Below, in pieces: positions 5,294-5,788 of a stretch of DNA of 5,788 nucleotides; positions within the stretch are counted from its first letter, which is position 1, and every line of letters starts with the position of its first letter. Location: NCBI GenBank assembly GCA_030146725.1, contig JASLBJ010000260.1, positions 1 through 5,788 of the forward strand, in the 5' to 3' direction. The notes under the pieces were generated by a model. The model ran no database searches. It was not told where the DNA came from and saw only the letters and a program-made list of their open reading frames with translations. The DNA comes from Sphingomicrobium sp. GTDB taxonomy: Bacteria > Pseudomonadota > Alphaproteobacteria > Sphingomonadales > Sphingomonadaceae. A program made the position numbers and the translations under genes.

Positions 5294-5788
5294 CTACGCC
5301 GCAGCTTTCCAGTTGGGACGAAGCTCTTCGTGCGGCGGGCAAGGTGCCGGTTCACCGACGGGCAGTCCAGCCAACTCGTTGGCGAAGCCGTGATTGACGT
5401 CGCGATGATGCGCTTCGTCAGCCCGGACCACCAATACCACGTCGCGCAGCGTGGCGCTCGCAGGAAGGCCCCAATATTTCTTGGCAATCTCCGGAGCCGG
5501 TCCGTTGGCCGAGCGACCTTCGTCGATCTCCGCGAGGTAGTGGGTGTAGCTGATCACCGCTTCTTCCTCGAAATAGCCGACCACCCGGTGGGCGGTCTTC
5601 GAGCTCACCAGGTACAGTCCGAAGAAGAACAAATAGAAGACCCACTGGACGCTGATGATCACGGCGCGCTCGAACACGGTCGGCTTGGCCACCTCGATGA
5701 AGGTCATCAGGTGCATCCGCTCGTTTTCCGCTTCGTCCATGAGCGTCTTGATCCAGCCCTTGTCGTCGCACATGCGGCGCAGGCAGGC
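5294..5788 (-). CDS. aox: Alternative oxidase (ubiquinol oxidase, diiron), C-terminal 164 residues, N-terminus beyond window
   Basis: This cyanide- and NO-insensitive terminal oxidase transfers electrons from ubiquinol to O2 at the inner face of the membrane without pumping protons. The visible part carries diiron ligands of three of the four helices: NERMH (Glu23 and His26, counted from the first visible residue), FEEEAV (first Glu, Glu74) and DEAHH (Glu125 and His128). The conserved tyrosine, Tyr81 in EEEAVISYT, is also present. [10 protein letters not shown] and [22 protein letters not shown] are near-invariant family blocks. The segment at residues 42-61 is strongly hydrophobic and fits the membrane-associated helix of this monotopic enzyme. 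The first ligand helix (LETVA-type) and any regulatory N-terminus lie to the right of the window. The frame is open to the last base, and an internal Met at 5773 is not the start. It is the first visible gene of a probable operon with the globin and DUF1971 genes. Confidence 0.95.
   Translation of the reverse strand, partial: ACLRRMCDDKGWIKTLMDEAENERMHLMTFIEVAKPTVFERAVIISVQWVFYLFFFGLYLVSSKTAHRVVGYFEEEAVISYTHYLAEIDEGRSANGPAPEIAKKYWGLPASATLRDVVLVVRADEAHHRDVNHGFANELAGLPVGEPAPCPPHEELRPNWKAAA

Noticed and set aside
4843..5487. A longer 214-residue start for the truncated hemoglobin
   Set aside because: The extra N-terminal 82 residues are the oxidase coding region read in another frame, then the hairpin. 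The globin fold begins right after Met at 5241, which has a ribosome binding site.
1..5788. tRNA, rRNA, CRISPR array, insertion sequence or attachment site
   Set aside because: No cloverleaf, spaced direct repeats, transposase motifs or terminal inverted repeats were seen on either strand. Nearly all bases are accounted for by protein genes.

Overview
The window is GC-rich (about two-thirds GC by eye), with long open frames on both strands and codons ending mostly in G or C. Gene content and protein character (a very long soluble PAS/GAF sensor, a bacterial alternative oxidase, a group III truncated hemoglobin) suggest an alphaproteobacterium, most likely of the Sphingomonas/Novosphingobium type. 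That assignment is inference from family resemblance; there is no rRNA or other marker here.

Layout. (1) Positions 1-3178, minus strand: the N-terminal 1,059 codons of a giant soluble sensor with alternating GAF and PAS domains. The frame is open throughout and runs off the left edge, so the output domain (probably a histidine kinase) is not visible. (2) Positions 3179-3372: a divergent intergenic region of about 190 bp. It holds an 8-bp inverted repeat and a mirrored CGGAAC(C)GAACA motif, one copy facing each gene. (3) Positions 3373-4488, plus strand: a complete class I DAHP synthase (AroG type), the first enzyme of the shikimate pathway. Its four metal ligands are all present, at a constant +10 offset from E. 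coli AroG numbering. (4) Positions 4511-5788, minus strand, converging on aroG with only 22 bp between stop codons: a three-gene set transcribed right to left. It comprises an alternative oxidase (C-terminal 164 residues, N-terminus outside the window), a 132-aa group III truncated hemoglobin and a 111-aa DUF1971 protein (YeaR/TehB-N family). The globin stop and the DUF1971 start share an ATGA overlap. A 9-bp all-GC hairpin lies between the oxidase stop and the globin ribosome binding site.

How the genes may work together. The most interesting unit is the oxidase-globin-DUF1971 set. Alternative oxidase takes electrons from ubiquinol to oxygen and is insensitive to NO and cyanide. Truncated hemoglobins bind O2 and NO. 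The E. coli DUF1971 protein YeaR belongs to a nitrate/nitrite- and NO-responsive operon. Together they look like a compact cassette for keeping respiration going under nitrosative or similar heme-poison stress. This is inference: the promoter of the set lies outside the window. The sensor and aroG share only a divergent promoter region, and no functional link between them can be shown.
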